DNA from: Terriglobia bacterium
GTDB lineage: Bacteria > Acidobacteriota > Terriglobia > Bryobacterales > Bryobacteraceae
NCBI GenBank assembly: GCA_020073615.1
Contig: JAIQEX010000010.1
Span: forward strand, 1-64,000
Reading direction: 5' to 3'
DNA length: 64,000 nucleotides
Under the pieces are notes generated by a model, which had not been told where the DNA came from, did no database searches, and saw only the letters and a list, made by a program, of their open reading frames with translations. A program made the position numbers and the translations under genes. Within the stretch, counting starts at the first letter, position 1. Each line of letters begins with the position of its first letter. This document shows, one piece after another, positions 38,567 to 49,143 of the stretch.

Positions 38567-39067
38567 ATGGCAGATTGGGTACAGAGACTATCGGACGTGG
38601 AGATGCAGTTAGATGCAGGACGGCGCGCCGTGGAGAGCAAAGCCGAAGAGCTCTTTGAGCAAATTATCGCCGAGATTGAGGCTTGCCTGACGTCTTTCAA
38701 CGAACGTCATCCTATAGGTCCTGATCTGGAGACTCTCGACATCGAAGATCGATTCAAAAACACCGCCTATGTTAAAAGGCAGAAGGGCGCTCTCGTTGCC
38801 ACAGTTTCTCGCAGAGCCCCCGATGCGCACTCACTTACGCTTGAACTTATTCCTGCGATGAAGGTGCTCCGCCGACGGCGAGACGGCCAGCAGGAGAGCG
38901 ACATCTCGATCAAAGCGGAGCGCTTGGACAACGCTCCGGCGACACCTGTTTGGCAGTTTCATTTCGTGGTGGATCGGAAGCTCTTCACAATCCCCGAACT
39001 GGCCCAGGCTCTCTTGGCTACAACCCTCTTCCGACGGGAAGTGCTCGATTCCGCTCAGAGCCAGTGA
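38567..39067 (+). CDS. Hypothetical protein
   Basis: Single coherent 166-aa ORF. Confidence 0.6.
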   Translation: MADWVQRLSDVEMQLDAGRRAVESKAEELFEQIIAEIEACLTSFNERHPIGPDLETLDIEDRFKNTAYVKRQKGALVATVSRRAPDAHSLTLELIPAMKVLRRRRDGQQESDISIKAERLDNAPATPVWQFHFVVDRKLFTIPELAQALLATTLFRREVLDSAQSQ

Positions 39068-39318
39068 GAGCATCCCAAACTAATCCGAGGGGACCGCTAG
39101 TAAGGCGGTCCGTGTTCCGTGTGTTGTTGACCGCCTCCCCGAGTCTGCATTACAGACGATTCGCTGCCCACGTAGTACATTTGGCTGATGCCGCGCGCTT
39201 GTAGGCCCTATTTGGGTGGGCGTCACAAGCGGCCGTTTCCGAGTCCAGCGCATTCGGCTCGGGAGGCGTTATGCTCGGGATCCTGCTGGGTGTGGTGTTC
39301 AGCGGTCACATCGTTCCG

Positions 39319-40152
39319 TTAAAACTCAACCTTGCTCAGGCGTGCCCGTGCCGCCTCAGTGTAAAAGCTGGGCTGTCCTCTTCCCGATTCGATGATCTTG
39401 TTAAGCCACTCCCTCGTGGAGGCCCAGTCTTTGCGGCTCCAATAACCCTGGGCGATCTGATACCTGAATGCCTGCAGATATGGGCTGGCCGGAAAAGCGA
39501 CCTCAAACTCTGCAAATGTCTTTAGCACCATTGGCATGTATTTGGCAAAGTTTGACTTCAGTCCGTAGCTGGATCCGTATTGACTCAGATCTTTCCAGCC
39601 TAGCAGCGCAAACAGTTTTCGCTGGTAGGCTAGCTCCGCAGCGTCTGAACCTGAAAATTCTGCAATTACCTTGTCATACCATCCAAGAGCCACTTCCACC
39701 ATAGGCATCCAGGATGAGTCTATTGTGAATTTCCGATCGCTTTCAGACCAAAAGTCCCCGTTTCGGATATAAGATTGTGCCACCGCCGAGGATACCGAGG
39801 AATCTGACGCCTTCGCGAACACCTCTCGTAACTGCGTCAACCTGTCCTTCAGTTCGGTTGCACGCTTTGACGTCGGATGATCCTTCACAAGCCGGGCCCA
39901 ATCGTCAACTGCCGTCGAATAGTTGCCCTCGTCAAATGCAATCTGCCCCATATAGTAGAGTGCCTCGGCCTTCGTCGTAGGCACAGTCTTTGGATCGTGA
40001 TAGAGTGCAATGAACACTTCCATTGCCTTCGGCTTGAGACCGTGCAGGTAATAGTCCTTCGCAAGTTCGAGCTCTTGCGCAGTTCCAGGGCGGGAGCAGG
40101 AGACAGTCAGCAAGCTAACAGCTGAAATATAGAAAAGGATATTCTTTTTCAT
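39319..40152 (-). CDS. Lipoprotein with TPR-like repeats
   Basis: MKKNILFYISAVSLLTVSCS lipobox; 'EALYYMGQIAFDEGNYSTAVDDWARLVKDHPTS'; start revised. Confidence 0.75.
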   Translation of the reverse strand: MKKNILFYISAVSLLTVSCSRPGTAQELELAKDYYLHGLKPKAMEVFIALYHDPKTVPTTKAEALYYMGQIAFDEGNYSTAVDDWARLVKDHPTSKRATELKDRLTQLREVFAKASDSSVSSAVAQSYIRNGDFWSESDRKFTIDSSWMPMVEVALGWYDKVIAEFSGSDAAELAYQRKLFALLGWKDLSQYGSSYGLKSNFAKYMPMVLKTFAEFEVAFPASPYLQAFRYQIAQGYWSRKDWASTREWLNKIIESGRGQPSFYTEAARARLSKVEF

Positions 40153-40430
40153 CCGCGCACATCCAATGAAGTTTATAGCATGTGTCATGATCCGAGTCTA
40201 GGGGAGCGCGGGGAGGTGTCGAGGAGGAGAGCGTTGGGTGCGGCCGCACCGGCGGCTACTCAACGCCGTGGGTTTTTCTTGTAGGGTCGAATGGTCGCCC
40301 CCTCCTCCACAAACTGGCTCCGCTCTTGCGGAGGGCAGTTCAAGCCACCTTGGGATGAGTGGGCCGCAATGCCGACGAAGGACAGCGAGACGTCAGCACG
40401 GGTGACAATTACGGGATGCCGACGGCAGGC

Positions 40431-41381
40431 TTAGAGCCAGATCATTTCGGCGTAGGCAGTGAGCGATCCGATTTCGAAATGTATGTGATCCCGCGACTCG
40501 ATGAGAGCGGCCTCTTCGGGAGACGGCGGCACCCAGAGAAAACGATGCTCCTGCTGATAACTGAACCGAAAGTGTTTAAACAGCTGCACGGCCATTTGGT
40601 GCGGGCGAGCGAAGAACGGATCGAAATAGACCACCGGCGCAGCGATGAACGTCCAGCCGGGTAGCTGGGTGTTGACTGCGTTTTGTACCTGCGAGGTAAA
40701 CTCTTCTGGGCGTGTGATGACCACGCATGTTTCATCGAAGTCCTCGAACATTCGTGCCTCGCACGCTTCTGCCAGACAGTAAACGTAGAAGTCCGTTGTG
40801 GCCTGAAGTTCGACGAGTGTGTTGCCGAGGTATGGAACGTTCAAGTCAACGGCGCTGGTCCCGTTGGCGTCCTGCCGAACTCCCATGAACCGATGGGCAT
40901 CGATCGGATGTACATACGCCGCGACCCGTGCTTCATTGTCGGCTCTGGCGCGTCCCAGGCTCGGATCGCAGTAGAAGCTTGCTCGCGATATCCGGCCTCT
41001 TCCCTCAAGCAGGAGCGCCGCCATATGCTTCCGTTTTCCGAATTTCACCAGAATCGGTCCGGGCCAAGAGCGGTCAGCCAGTGCTCGAAGAGCCCGCCTG
41101 ACTCTTGGGGGCTTCGGAAGGTTAAGAGCGTCCAGCACGCCAGCTTGCCGGTGGTGAAATCCACGTATGGCCATCTCCTCAAGAACGTGCGCGAAATGTT
41201 CCATTTGGGAAGGGTCTTCGTCGAAGGGCTTAAGTCCGACTTTGCCGTCCGGCGTGTAAACCAACATGGCTGACGCCAGATCGCCAACCCGCGTGAAAAG
41301 GTCAGCGTTCGGCAGGTCGCGCATATAAGGGTCGCCACGATACTGAAGTCGCCAAGCCTCGTCCCGCCTCATCAGCGTCAT
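40431..41381 (-). CDS. Uncharacterised protein, no confident family
   Basis: Long coherent ORF of 316 aa. Confidence 0.65.
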   Translation of the reverse strand: MTLMRRDEAWRLQYRGDPYMRDLPNADLFTRVGDLASAMLVYTPDGKVGLKPFDEDPSQMEHFAHVLEEMAIRGFHHRQAGVLDALNLPKPPRVRRALRALADRSWPGPILVKFGKRKHMAALLLEGRGRISRASFYCDPSLGRARADNEARVAAYVHPIDAHRFMGVRQDANGTSAVDLNVPYLGNTLVELQATTDFYVYCLAEACEARMFEDFDETCVVITRPEEFTSQVQNAVNTQLPGWTFIAAPVVYFDPFFARPHQMAVQLFKHFRFSYQQEHRFLWVPPSPEEAALIESRDHIHFEIGSLTAYAEMIWL

Positions 41382-41625
41382 TTCTTCAGGTTAAAGCACG
41401 CACGCACCGGTAAGACAGCGCCTGCGACCCTGCGCGTCCCTCAGACGTACTCCGCACCGCCCGCATCGAGAGGGATTAGTACCGGTAAGCCGGCTCCTGT
41501 CCTCCGATGCGCCAAGCCCGGGCGACCGCGGCCTTACGGCTTGTCGGAAAGCGGTGACAGGCAACGCTGTCCACGCACCGAAGAAGGCGCGGTTTGGGAC
41601 TGCGCAGCCAGCCACGGCTTTGCTC

Positions 41626-42975
41626 CTACCCCTCCAACCCCATCTGCGCCAGCCTATACCGCAGCGCATTTCTCGTCAACCCCAGCATCCGCGCGGCCTG
41701 GCTCTTGTTGCCGTCGGCGCGGCGGAGCGCTTCGCGGATGATGTCCTGCTCGTATTGGTCCAGCGTCAGTCCTTCCGGTAGGAAATGCTGGTCGCTCTGC
41801 GCGCGCGGGCGCGGCGCGCTTTCCAGTTGGATGCCGGCGGCGTCCAGTTGCGTGCCCGTGCACATCACCAGGCTGCGCTCGATCACGTTTTCCAGCTCGC
41901 GCACGTTGCCCGGCCAGTGGTAGGCCATCAGCTTCTCGATGGCCGCGTCGGTGATCGAGGTCACGCGGCTGCCGGCGTCGGGCGCCAGCTTGCGGAGGAA
42001 GTGCGCGGCCAGGGAGGGAATGTCCACCTTGCGCTCGCGCAGCGGCGGGATGTTCATCGGGACTACGTTGAGGCGGTAATAAAGATCCTCGCGGAAGGTG
42101 CCCTGCTCCAGGGCGGCGCGCAGGTCCTGGTTGGTGGCGGCGATCACGCGCACGTCGATGTGGCGGGTCACGTTGCTGCCCAGGCGCTCGAATTCGCGCT
42201 CCTGCAGGACGCGCAGGAGCTTCACCTGGATGGCGCCGGGCACGTCGCCGATTTCGTCGAGGAAGACGGTGCCGGTGTCGGCCTGCTCGAATTTGCCGGG
42301 CTTGGTGGCGTTGGCGCCGGTGAAGGCGCCCTTCTCGTAGCCGAACAGCTCGCTCTCCATGAGGTTTTCGGGCAGGGCGGAACAGTTGATTTTCACCAGC
42401 GGGCGGTCGCGGCGCGGGGAGTGAAAGTGGATGGCGCGGGCGATGAGGTCCTTGCCCACGCCGCTCTCGCCGGCCAGCAGGACGGTGGCGCGGGTGGGGG
42501 CCACGCGCTCGATGGTGGCGAAGACCTCCTGCATGGGCTGGCTGCGGCCAATGATGTTGTCGAACTCGTAGCGGCGGCCGAGCTCCTGCTTGAGCAGGCG
42601 GTTCTCGTCGCGCAGATCGCGGACCTCGATCGCCTTGTGGACCACCTGCATGAGGTGATCGAGCGAGAACGGCTTGAGCAGAAAATCGGTGGCGCCGGCC
42701 TTCATGGATTCGACCGCGGTCTCGACGCTGCCGTAGGCGGTCATCACGATCACCGGCACCTGCGCGTTCTGGCGGCGGATGAGGGCGAGAAGCTGCAGGC
42801 CGTCCATGTTGGGCAATTTGAGATCGGTGAGGACGAGGTCGGCGCGGTCGGCGAGCTTGACGCCCTCCTCGGCGCTGGCGGCTTTATCGACGTCGAAGCC
42901 CGCGGAGGCGAGCTGGAGCTCGAGCACGCGGCGGAGCTTGTCTTCGTCCTCGACCACCAGGATGCGTTTTTTCAT
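41626..42975 (-). CDS. Sigma-54-dependent NtrC-family response regulator
   Basis: [16 protein letters not shown]; '[18 protein letters not shown]'; Fis HTH. Confidence 0.95.
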   Translation of the reverse strand: MKKRILVVEDEDKLRRVLELQLASAGFDVDKAASAEEGVKLADRADLVLTDLKLPNMDGLQLLALIRRQNAQVPVIVMTAYGSVETAVESMKAGATDFLLKPFSLDHLMQVVHKAIEVRDLRDENRLLKQELGRRYEFDNIIGRSQPMQEVFATIERVAPTRATVLLAGESGVGKDLIARAIHFHSPRRDRPLVKINCSALPENLMESELFGYEKGAFTGANATKPGKFEQADTGTVFLDEIGDVPGAIQVKLLRVLQEREFERLGSNVTRHIDVRVIAATNQDLRAALEQGTFREDLYYRLNVVPMNIPPLRERKVDIPSLAAHFLRKLAPDAGSRVTSITDAAIEKLMAYHWPGNVRELENVIERSLVMCTGTQLDAAGIQLESAPRPRAQSDQHFLPEGLTLDQYEQDIIREALRRADGNKSQAARMLGLTRNALRYRLAQMGLEG

Positions 42976-44243
42976 GCGGCGGATTGGGGATTAACGGAAT
43001 ACATGGGCAGGAGCACGCGGAAGACGCTGCCCTTGCCGAGCTCGCTCTCCACCGCTATCTTACCGCCGTGTCCGTCCACGATCTTGGAGACGATGGAGAG
43101 CCCGAGACCCACGCCCTCGGGCTTGGTGGTGAAGAAGGGGTTGAAGATGGTGTCGGCCTGGCGGGGGTCGATGCCCGCGCCGCGGTCGATGACGGCGATT
43201 TCGGCGGCGCCAGCGGAGGCGCGGGTTTTCACGGTGACGGCGCCGCCGGGGGCGGTGGCCTGCGCGGCGTTGAGCACCAGGTTGTAGAAGACGCGCTCCA
43301 TGAGCTCGGCATCGAAGGGGAAGGGGGGAATCTCGGGAGCGTAGTTCTTGTAGATGGCGATGCCGGGGGCTTCGCGTTCCACGGCGGCGATGGCGCGGTC
43401 GAGGGTGGCGGTGAGGTCGGCCGCATCGAGGCGCGGCTGGAGCGGGCGGGCGAATTGCAGGAAGCGGGTGATGAGCGAGTTGGCGCGGTCGGCTTCGGCG
43501 GTGATGAAGCCGGCCACTTCGCGCGCCACGTCGTTTTCGGCGGCGACGGTGCGGGCGAGCATCTCCGAGGAGGCGCGTATGGTGCCGAGGGGGTTGCGGA
43601 TTTCGTGTGCCAGGCCGGCGGAGAGCTGGCCGAGCGCGGCCAGGCGGTCGGAGCGGCGCGCGGCTTCTTCCACCTGCTGGATGTGGCGGTTGGCTTCGGC
43701 CAGTTGTTCGGCGGTGCGGCGATGCCGGGCGGACTGGATGCGGAGGTCCTCGGCCAGGGTGTTGGCGAGGTTCCCCACCATGACCAGGAAGACGATGCGG
43801 AAGGTGAGGTCGGTAATGTATTGCGACCAGTTGGCCCACGCCAGGAAGGAGAGGTAGGCGGTGGCGGCCAGCAGGGTAAACAGCAAGGTGCCGACCACGC
43901 CGAACGCGTTGGCGGCGGAGACCACGGGGAGCAACAGGAGGGGCCAGTAGCGGCTGGTGACGCTGCCCGAGTAGCCGATCAACAGGTAGACCAGGGCCAG
44001 CTTGAGGACCAGCCAGAAGATGCGGCCGCGGGTGGTAGACAGGGCGGGGATCTTGGGTTCGAGCACCTGGACCACGAACAAGGCCACCAGGGGGACGACC
44101 TCGAAGACGTCGCCGATCTCGGTGGTGGCGAGGAGCACGGCAAACAGCAGGAGCCAGACGAAGTCCTGAGGGCGGACGAGCCGTATCCAGCGGAGCAGCG
44201 GGTGGAGCACGGGTGATGATATCCCAGTGGGATTATGGCACAA
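42972..44243 (-). CDS. Membrane sensor histidine kinase
   Basis: N-terminal TMs; 'LAALGQLSAGLAHEIRNPLGTIRASSEML'; overlaps the regulator by 4 nt. Confidence 0.94.
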   Translation of the reverse strand: MCHNPTGISSPVLHPLLRWIRLVRPQDFVWLLLFAVLLATTEIGDVFEVVPLVALFVVQVLEPKIPALSTTRGRIFWLVLKLALVYLLIGYSGSVTSRYWPLLLLPVVSAANAFGVVGTLLFTLLAATAYLSFLAWANWSQYITDLTFRIVFLVMVGNLANTLAEDLRIQSARHRRTAEQLAEANRHIQQVEEAARRSDRLAALGQLSAGLAHEIRNPLGTIRASSEMLARTVAAENDVAREVAGFITAEADRANSLITRFLQFARPLQPRLDAADLTATLDRAIAAVEREAPGIAIYKNYAPEIPPFPFDAELMERVFYNLVLNAAQATAPGGAVTVKTRASAGAAEIAVIDRGAGIDPRQADTIFNPFFTTKPEGVGLGLSIVSKIVDGHGGKIAVESELGKGSVFRVLLPMYSVNPQSAA

Positions 44244-44260
44244 TAGGAGGGTAACGTCTC

Positions 44261-45970
44261 ATGTCAAACCCACGCGCGGCGGATCAGGACCGGACTGCCA
44301 GTCCGGACCCGCAACCCTCCAACGACTCCCACGAGTCTTTCGGCGACATTCTGTCGCAGTACGAACAGTCGCATTCCCATAGAGCCGAAGAAGGCGGCAA
44401 GGGGCTGGAAGGCACGGTCATCGCGGTCACCGGTGAATCGGTGTTCCTGGATATCGGCTTCAAGACGGAAGGGATCATTCCGCTGGCGGAGTTTCAAAGC
44501 GCCGGCGAAGCGGTCAAAGCGGGCGACAGAATCCCGGTATCGGTCAAGGGGCGCGATCCGGAGGGCTACTACGAGCTGTCGCGGCTGAAGGTGGAGCGGC
44601 CCAGGGACTGGTCGGCGCTGGAGAAGGCGTTTGCCGAGAAGACGGCCATTGCGGGCGTGATCACGGCGGTGGTGAAGGGGGGGGTGAGCGTGGACGTGGG
44701 GGTGCGGGCGTTTATGCCGGCCTCGCGTTCGGGCGCCAAGGATGCGGCCGACATGGAGAAGCTGATCGGCCAGGAGATCCGCTGCCGCATCATCAAACTC
44801 GACGTGGCCGATGAAGACGTGGTGGTGGACCGGCGCGCGGTGCTGGAGGAAGAGGAGCGCGGCATCAAGGAGCGCCGCTACGCGGAGGTCAAAGAAGGGG
44901 AGACGGTGCAGGCCACGGTGCGCAGCCTGACCGACTACGGCGCTTTCGTGGACATCGGCGGCGTGGATGCGCTGCTGCACGTGGCGGATATCTCCTGGGG
45001 CCGCGTGAACAAGCCCGCCGACGTGCTGGCGGTGGGGCAGCAGATCGAAGCGCGCGTGCTCAAGGTGGATGCCGCCAAGCGGCGCATTTCGGTGGGCATG
45101 AAACAGCTTCAGCCGCATCCCTGGGACTTGGTGAGCGAGAAGTACAAGGCCGGCGAGCGGGTCACGGGCACGGTCACGCGGGTGGCCGATTTCGGCGCTT
45201 TCGTGGAGCTGGAAAAGGGCATCGAGGGGTTGATTCACCTGTCCGAGATGTCGTGGTCGAAGAAGGCGCGCAAGCCCTCCGACGTGGTGAAACCGGGCGA
45301 GAAGGTGGAGGCGGTGATTCTGGGCGTCAACCAGGCCGACCGGCGCATTTCCCTCGGCCTGAAACAGGCGCTGGGCGACCCCTGGGCGGACGCGGCGCAG
45401 AAATTTCCGGTGGGCTCGGTGGTGACCGGCGCGGTCACGAGCATGCAGAAGTTCGGCGCCTTCGTGCAGCTTGCCGAGGGCGTGGAGGGCATGATTCACG
45501 TGGGCGACATCAGCGCCGAGAAGCGCATCAACCATCCGCAGGACGTGCTCAAGACCGGGCAGCTGGTGCAGGCGCAGGTGCTGGAGCTGGACGGGGAAAA
45601 GCGGCGGCTGCGCCTGGGCATGAAGCAGCTTGTGCCCACGGGCCTGGACGAATACATCGCCGAGCACAAGGAAGGCGACCTGGTGACGGGCCGCATGACG
45701 GACGTGGGCAGCGGACGCGCGCGGGTGGAGTTGGGCGAAGGCATCCAGGGCACCTGCCGGCTGGCCGGGGAAGGGCCGGAGGCACAGGAGCAGACCAGCG
45801 AGCGGGCCGCCGACCTGTCGTCGCTGACCTCCATGCTGCAATCCAAGTGGAAGGGCGGGCAGGGAGGCAGCGTGGCACGGCGGGAGCCGGCGCGCGCCGG
45901 GCAGATTCGCAGCTTCCGCATCGTGAAGCTGGACGCGGCGGTGAAGCGGATCGAGCTGGAACTGGCGTGA
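44261..45970 (+). CDS. rpsA: S1 RNA-binding domain protein / 30S ribosomal protein S1-like (about 6 S1 repeats)
   Basis: 'VQATVRSLTDYGAFVDIGGVDALLHVADISWGRV', 'VTGTVTRVADFGAFVELEKGIEGLIHLSEMSWSKK'. Confidence 0.9.
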   Translation: MSNPRAADQDRTASPDPQPSNDSHESFGDILSQYEQSHSHRAEEGGKGLEGTVIAVTGESVFLDIGFKTEGIIPLAEFQSAGEAVKAGDRIPVSVKGRDPEGYYELSRLKVERPRDWSALEKAFAEKTAIAGVITAVVKGGVSVDVGVRAFMPASRSGAKDAADMEKLIGQEIRCRIIKLDVADEDVVVDRRAVLEEEERGIKERRYAEVKEGETVQATVRSLTDYGAFVDIGGVDALLHVADISWGRVNKPADVLAVGQQIEARVLKVDAAKRRISVGMKQLQPHPWDLVSEKYKAGERVTGTVTRVADFGAFVELEKGIEGLIHLSEMSWSKKARKPSDVVKPGEKVEAVILGVNQADRRISLGLKQALGDPWADAAQKFPVGSVVTGAVTSMQKFGAFVQLAEGVEGMIHVGDISAEKRINHPQDVLKTGQLVQAQVLELDGEKRRLRLGMKQLVPTGLDEYIAEHKEGDLVTGRMTDVGSGRARVELGEGIQGTCRLAGEGPEAQEQTSERAADLSSLTSMLQSKWKGGQGGSVARREPARAGQIRSFRIVKLDAAVKRIELELA

Positions 45971-45976
45971 GAAAAA

Positions 45977-46090
45977 CGGGGGCTGGGGGCTAGGGGCTGG
46001 GGAAAGGCGGCTCGCTGCGCTCGCGGCTTCGTGAGATGACCGCGAGCGAAGCGAGCTTTCCTTCCCCCGGCCCCTGGCCCCTGGCCCCTG
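45977..46090. repeat. Large imperfect extragenic palindrome
   Basis: GGGGCTAGGGGCTGGGGAAAGgcgGCTCGCTGCGCTCGCGG ... CCGCGAGCGAAGCGAGCTTTCC...CCCCTGGCCCCTGGCCCC. Confidence 0.55.
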
Positions 46091-46280
46091 TTCTTCTGGC
46101 CCACCTCGTGCACGGTTACTCGCCGTAAGATGCGGATCTGCTTTCAGGACAAGGCCGGGCGGCAAGACGATCGTGCCTTTTTCGCACACAGGTGTGACCA
46201 TCCGGCACCAGAGGCAGGGACGTTAACCCTTGGTATAATTGTGAGTTCATTCGATTGAAAGGCTCCTTCAAGAATCGCCC

Positions 46281-49064
46281 ATGAAGTGTATCCCGGTTTT
46301 CTACGCATGCACCGCGGTTATGTTCGCTCAGACTGCCGGCGTTCCGGTGGGCTTTACCACGGGACAGGCCGCGCGGCTGGTGATCGGGCAGACCACGTTC
46401 ACGAGCGCGGATTCGAATTCGAGCGACACCATTGTGGGCGGAGTCAGCGGGCTGGCGTATGCCGCCGACACGCTGTTTGTCGCCGACGCGAACCGCGTGG
46501 GCGCGAATCCCTCGAACCACCGCGTCCTGCTGTTTCAGAATCTTTCGACTATGCTGCCCGGCGCAGACGCGGAGCTGATTGACAATCGCAAGTGCCCGGT
46601 GTGCCTGGGACAGGCGACGCTGGTGCTGGGGCAGCCGGACTTCACCACCACCACCGAGCCCATCCCCGCCACGCGCAGCGACATGCGGCAGCCCACGTCG
46701 GTGGCCTCCGACGGCATACACGTAGTGGTGGCCGACACCAACCATAACCGGGTGTTGATCTGGAATCGCATTCCGACCACCAACGACGCGCCGGCCGACG
46801 TTGTGGTGGGACAGCCCGACTTCACCAGCGTGTCGGTTCCGGGCAACACGCCCAACGCGAAGTCGATGCGCGGGCCGCAGGGCGTCTGGATTCTGAACGG
46901 GAAGCTGTACGTGGCGGACACGCAGAACAACCGCGTGCTGATCTACAACAGCATCCCCACGGCCAACGGCGCGGCCGCCGACGTGGTGCTGGGGCAGCCG
47001 AATTTCACCACCTTCGTGGAGCCGGACCTCACCCAGCAGAGGAACGGGGCGCTGGCCAACAACATGCTGAATCCGGTGTCGGTGACCTCGGACGGCACGC
47101 ATCTTTTTGTGACCGACCTGGGGTTCAATCGCGTACTGATCTGGAACAGCATTCCCACCGCCAACACCGCGCCGGCGGATGTGGCCATAGGGCAGCCGGA
47201 CCTGGTGAGTGCGATTCCCAACAACGCGTTCAGCGGCACTGCGGCCACCACGGCCACCGACACCAACAAGGAGACGCCGGTGCTGTGCACGACCCCCACG
47301 GGCACGCTGGACAGCGCCAACAACCCGGAGTTTCCGTCCAGTTGCAACGCCACGCTGGATTTTCCGCGGTACGCGCTGGCGGGGGGAGGCCGGCTGTTCA
47401 TCGCCGATGGCGGCAACGACCGCGTGCTGATCTTCAACCAAATCCCGACGGCGAGCGGCGCTTCGGCCGACACCGTGATCGGGCAGTTGGGCGGAGGGGT
47501 GAACCAGGCCTCTGACGCCTCCGATTCGCTGAGCACGCCGCTCGGGCTGGCGTGGGACGGAAGCAACCTGTACGTGAGCGACGCGTTCCACCGCCGCATC
47601 ACGGTGTATACCATCGGCGCCAATGCGGTTCCCTACCAGGGAGTGCGCAACGCGGCGAGCTTCGCCATCTCCGCGAGCGGGAACGTGACCATCAGCGGCA
47701 CCATCAACGCCGGCGAGAAGGTGACCATCACCGTCAACTCGACCGACTACACCTATACCGTGGTGACCGGGGACACGCTGAACACAGTAGTGACGGCGCT
47801 GGTGACCAAGATCAATGCCAGCAACAACAACGCGGGCGACCCCAATGTGCTGGCCACCGCCGACCTCTCCACGAACCAGGTGGTGTTGACGGCCAAGCAG
47901 CCGGGAACCGCGGGGAACAGCATCACATACGCGGCCACCACCACGGCGGCTGCCGGCTCGGGCACCACGCAGATCGTAGCCAGCGCGGCCAGTTCCAGCC
48001 TGCTCGGGGGCGGAGATGCGGCCTCGATCGCGCCGGGCACGATCGTATCCATCGTGGGGACGAATCTTTCGGCCGGAACGGCGGCCGCCGACCTGAGCCA
48101 GACGCAGTTGCCGACCAACCTGGGTGGGACGGAAGTTTATTTCAACGGCATTCCAGCGCCGCTGTACTTCGTTTCGCCGGCGCAGGTGAACGCGCAGATC
48201 CCGTGGGAAGTGCTGGACACGACGAGCATCAACGCCTTTGTGCGGTCGGTGATGAGCGACGGGACGGTGATGACCACGACCCCGGTGGCGGTGACCATCG
48301 TGGCGGCGAATCCCGGCATTTTCGCGCAGGCCGGGAGTCAGCCCGCGGGCACGCCGCAAACCGCGGTGGCGTTCCACGGCTCGAGCTTCGCCAACGGCAT
48401 CGTGGACGTGGAGGGCGCCATCCAGGCGGGTGACATTGCGGTGGTCGGGGTGGCGGACCGCACGTACACGTACACCGTGCTGGCCACCGATACCCTGCTG
48501 AGCATCCGCGACGCCCTGGTGGCGCTGATCAATCAGGATCCGCAAGTGACCGCGGCGCCCTCGGGCGTGTTTCCCCGGATCGTGATCCAGGCGCGCATCC
48601 AGGGTCCGGAGGGCAACGGCATTGCGCTCACCGCCACGCAGCAAGGCACCGGCCCGGCGCTGGTGATGACGGCCTTCACCCCCTCACTATGCTGCGCCAA
48701 CGTGGGCGGATCGCTGGTGACGGCGGACAACCCGGCGGTGCCCGGCGAATTCATCATTCTGTATGCCACCGGGCTCGGGGTGCCGAACCTGACGAGCGAC
48801 CTGCAGCCCCTGATCCAGACCGGAGTGCAGTTCCCGGTTGGCGGACCGGTGACCACGCCGGGGAGTTCGGTTTCTTCGCTGGCCGGCGGACTGACCGCCG
48901 ACGTGATCTCGGCGACGCTGCTGCCGGGCACGGTGGGAACCTTCCAGGTGGTGCTGCACCTGAACCCGGATGTGACCCCCGTGAACGGGTTCGTGAACCT
49001 GAACATCTCGCAAGATCTCTTCACCAGCAACACGGTGGCCGTGCCGGTGGCGGCGGGGCAGTAG
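46281..49064 (+). CDS. NHL-repeat plus TIGR03437 secreted protein with two internal paralogous domains
   Basis: Repeated 'VLIWNSIPTANTAPADVAIGQPDL'; 'VYFNGIPAPLYFVSPAQVNAQIPWEV'. Confidence 0.88.
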   Translation: MKCIPVFYACTAVMFAQTAGVPVGFTTGQAARLVIGQTTFTSADSNSSDTIVGGVSGLAYAADTLFVADANRVGANPSNHRVLLFQNLSTMLPGADAELIDNRKCPVCLGQATLVLGQPDFTTTTEPIPATRSDMRQPTSVASDGIHVVVADTNHNRVLIWNRIPTTNDAPADVVVGQPDFTSVSVPGNTPNAKSMRGPQGVWILNGKLYVADTQNNRVLIYNSIPTANGAAADVVLGQPNFTTFVEPDLTQQRNGALANNMLNPVSVTSDGTHLFVTDLGFNRVLIWNSIPTANTAPADVAIGQPDLVSAIPNNAFSGTAATTATDTNKETPVLCTTPTGTLDSANNPEFPSSCNATLDFPRYALAGGGRLFIADGGNDRVLIFNQIPTASGASADTVIGQLGGGVNQASDASDSLSTPLGLAWDGSNLYVSDAFHRRITVYTIGANAVPYQGVRNAASFAISASGNVTISGTINAGEKVTITVNSTDYTYTVVTGDTLNTVVTALVTKINASNNNAGDPNVLATADLSTNQVVLTAKQPGTAGNSITYAATTTAAAGSGTTQIVASAASSSLLGGGDAASIAPGTIVSIVGTNLSAGTAAADLSQTQLPTNLGGTEVYFNGIPAPLYFVSPAQVNAQIPWEVLDTTSINAFVRSVMSDGTVMTTTPVAVTIVAANPGIFAQAGSQPAGTPQTAVAFHGSSFANGIVDVEGAIQAGDIAVVGVADRTYTYTVLATDTLLSIRDALVALINQDPQVTAAPSGVFPRIVIQARIQGPEGNGIALTATQQGTGPALVMTAFTPSLCCANVGGSLVTADNPAVPGEFIILYATGLGVPNLTSDLQPLIQTGVQFPVGGPVTTPGSSVSSLAGGLTADVISATLLPGTVGTFQVVLHLNPDVTPVNGFVNLNISQDLFTSNTVAVPVAAGQ

Positions 49065-49067
49065 ATA

Positions 49068-49103
49068 TTCACCGCCGAGACCCCGAGGCGCCGAGAAGCA
49101 CAA
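49068..49103. repeat. Single arm of the CCGCCGAG...CGAGGCGCCGAG repeat
   Basis: ATTCACCGCCGAGACCCCGAGGCGCCGAGAAGCACA, matching the arms at 6193 and 6364. Confidence 0.55.
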
Positions 49104-49143
49104 AACCAAACGAGTAAGAGCCTGAGAGAGCGGCGGCTCGGAG

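Noticed and set aside
46116-48644. 842-aa minus-strand ORF
   Set aside because: Antisense of the NHL-repeat gene; its repetitiveness mirrors the repeats on the plus strand.
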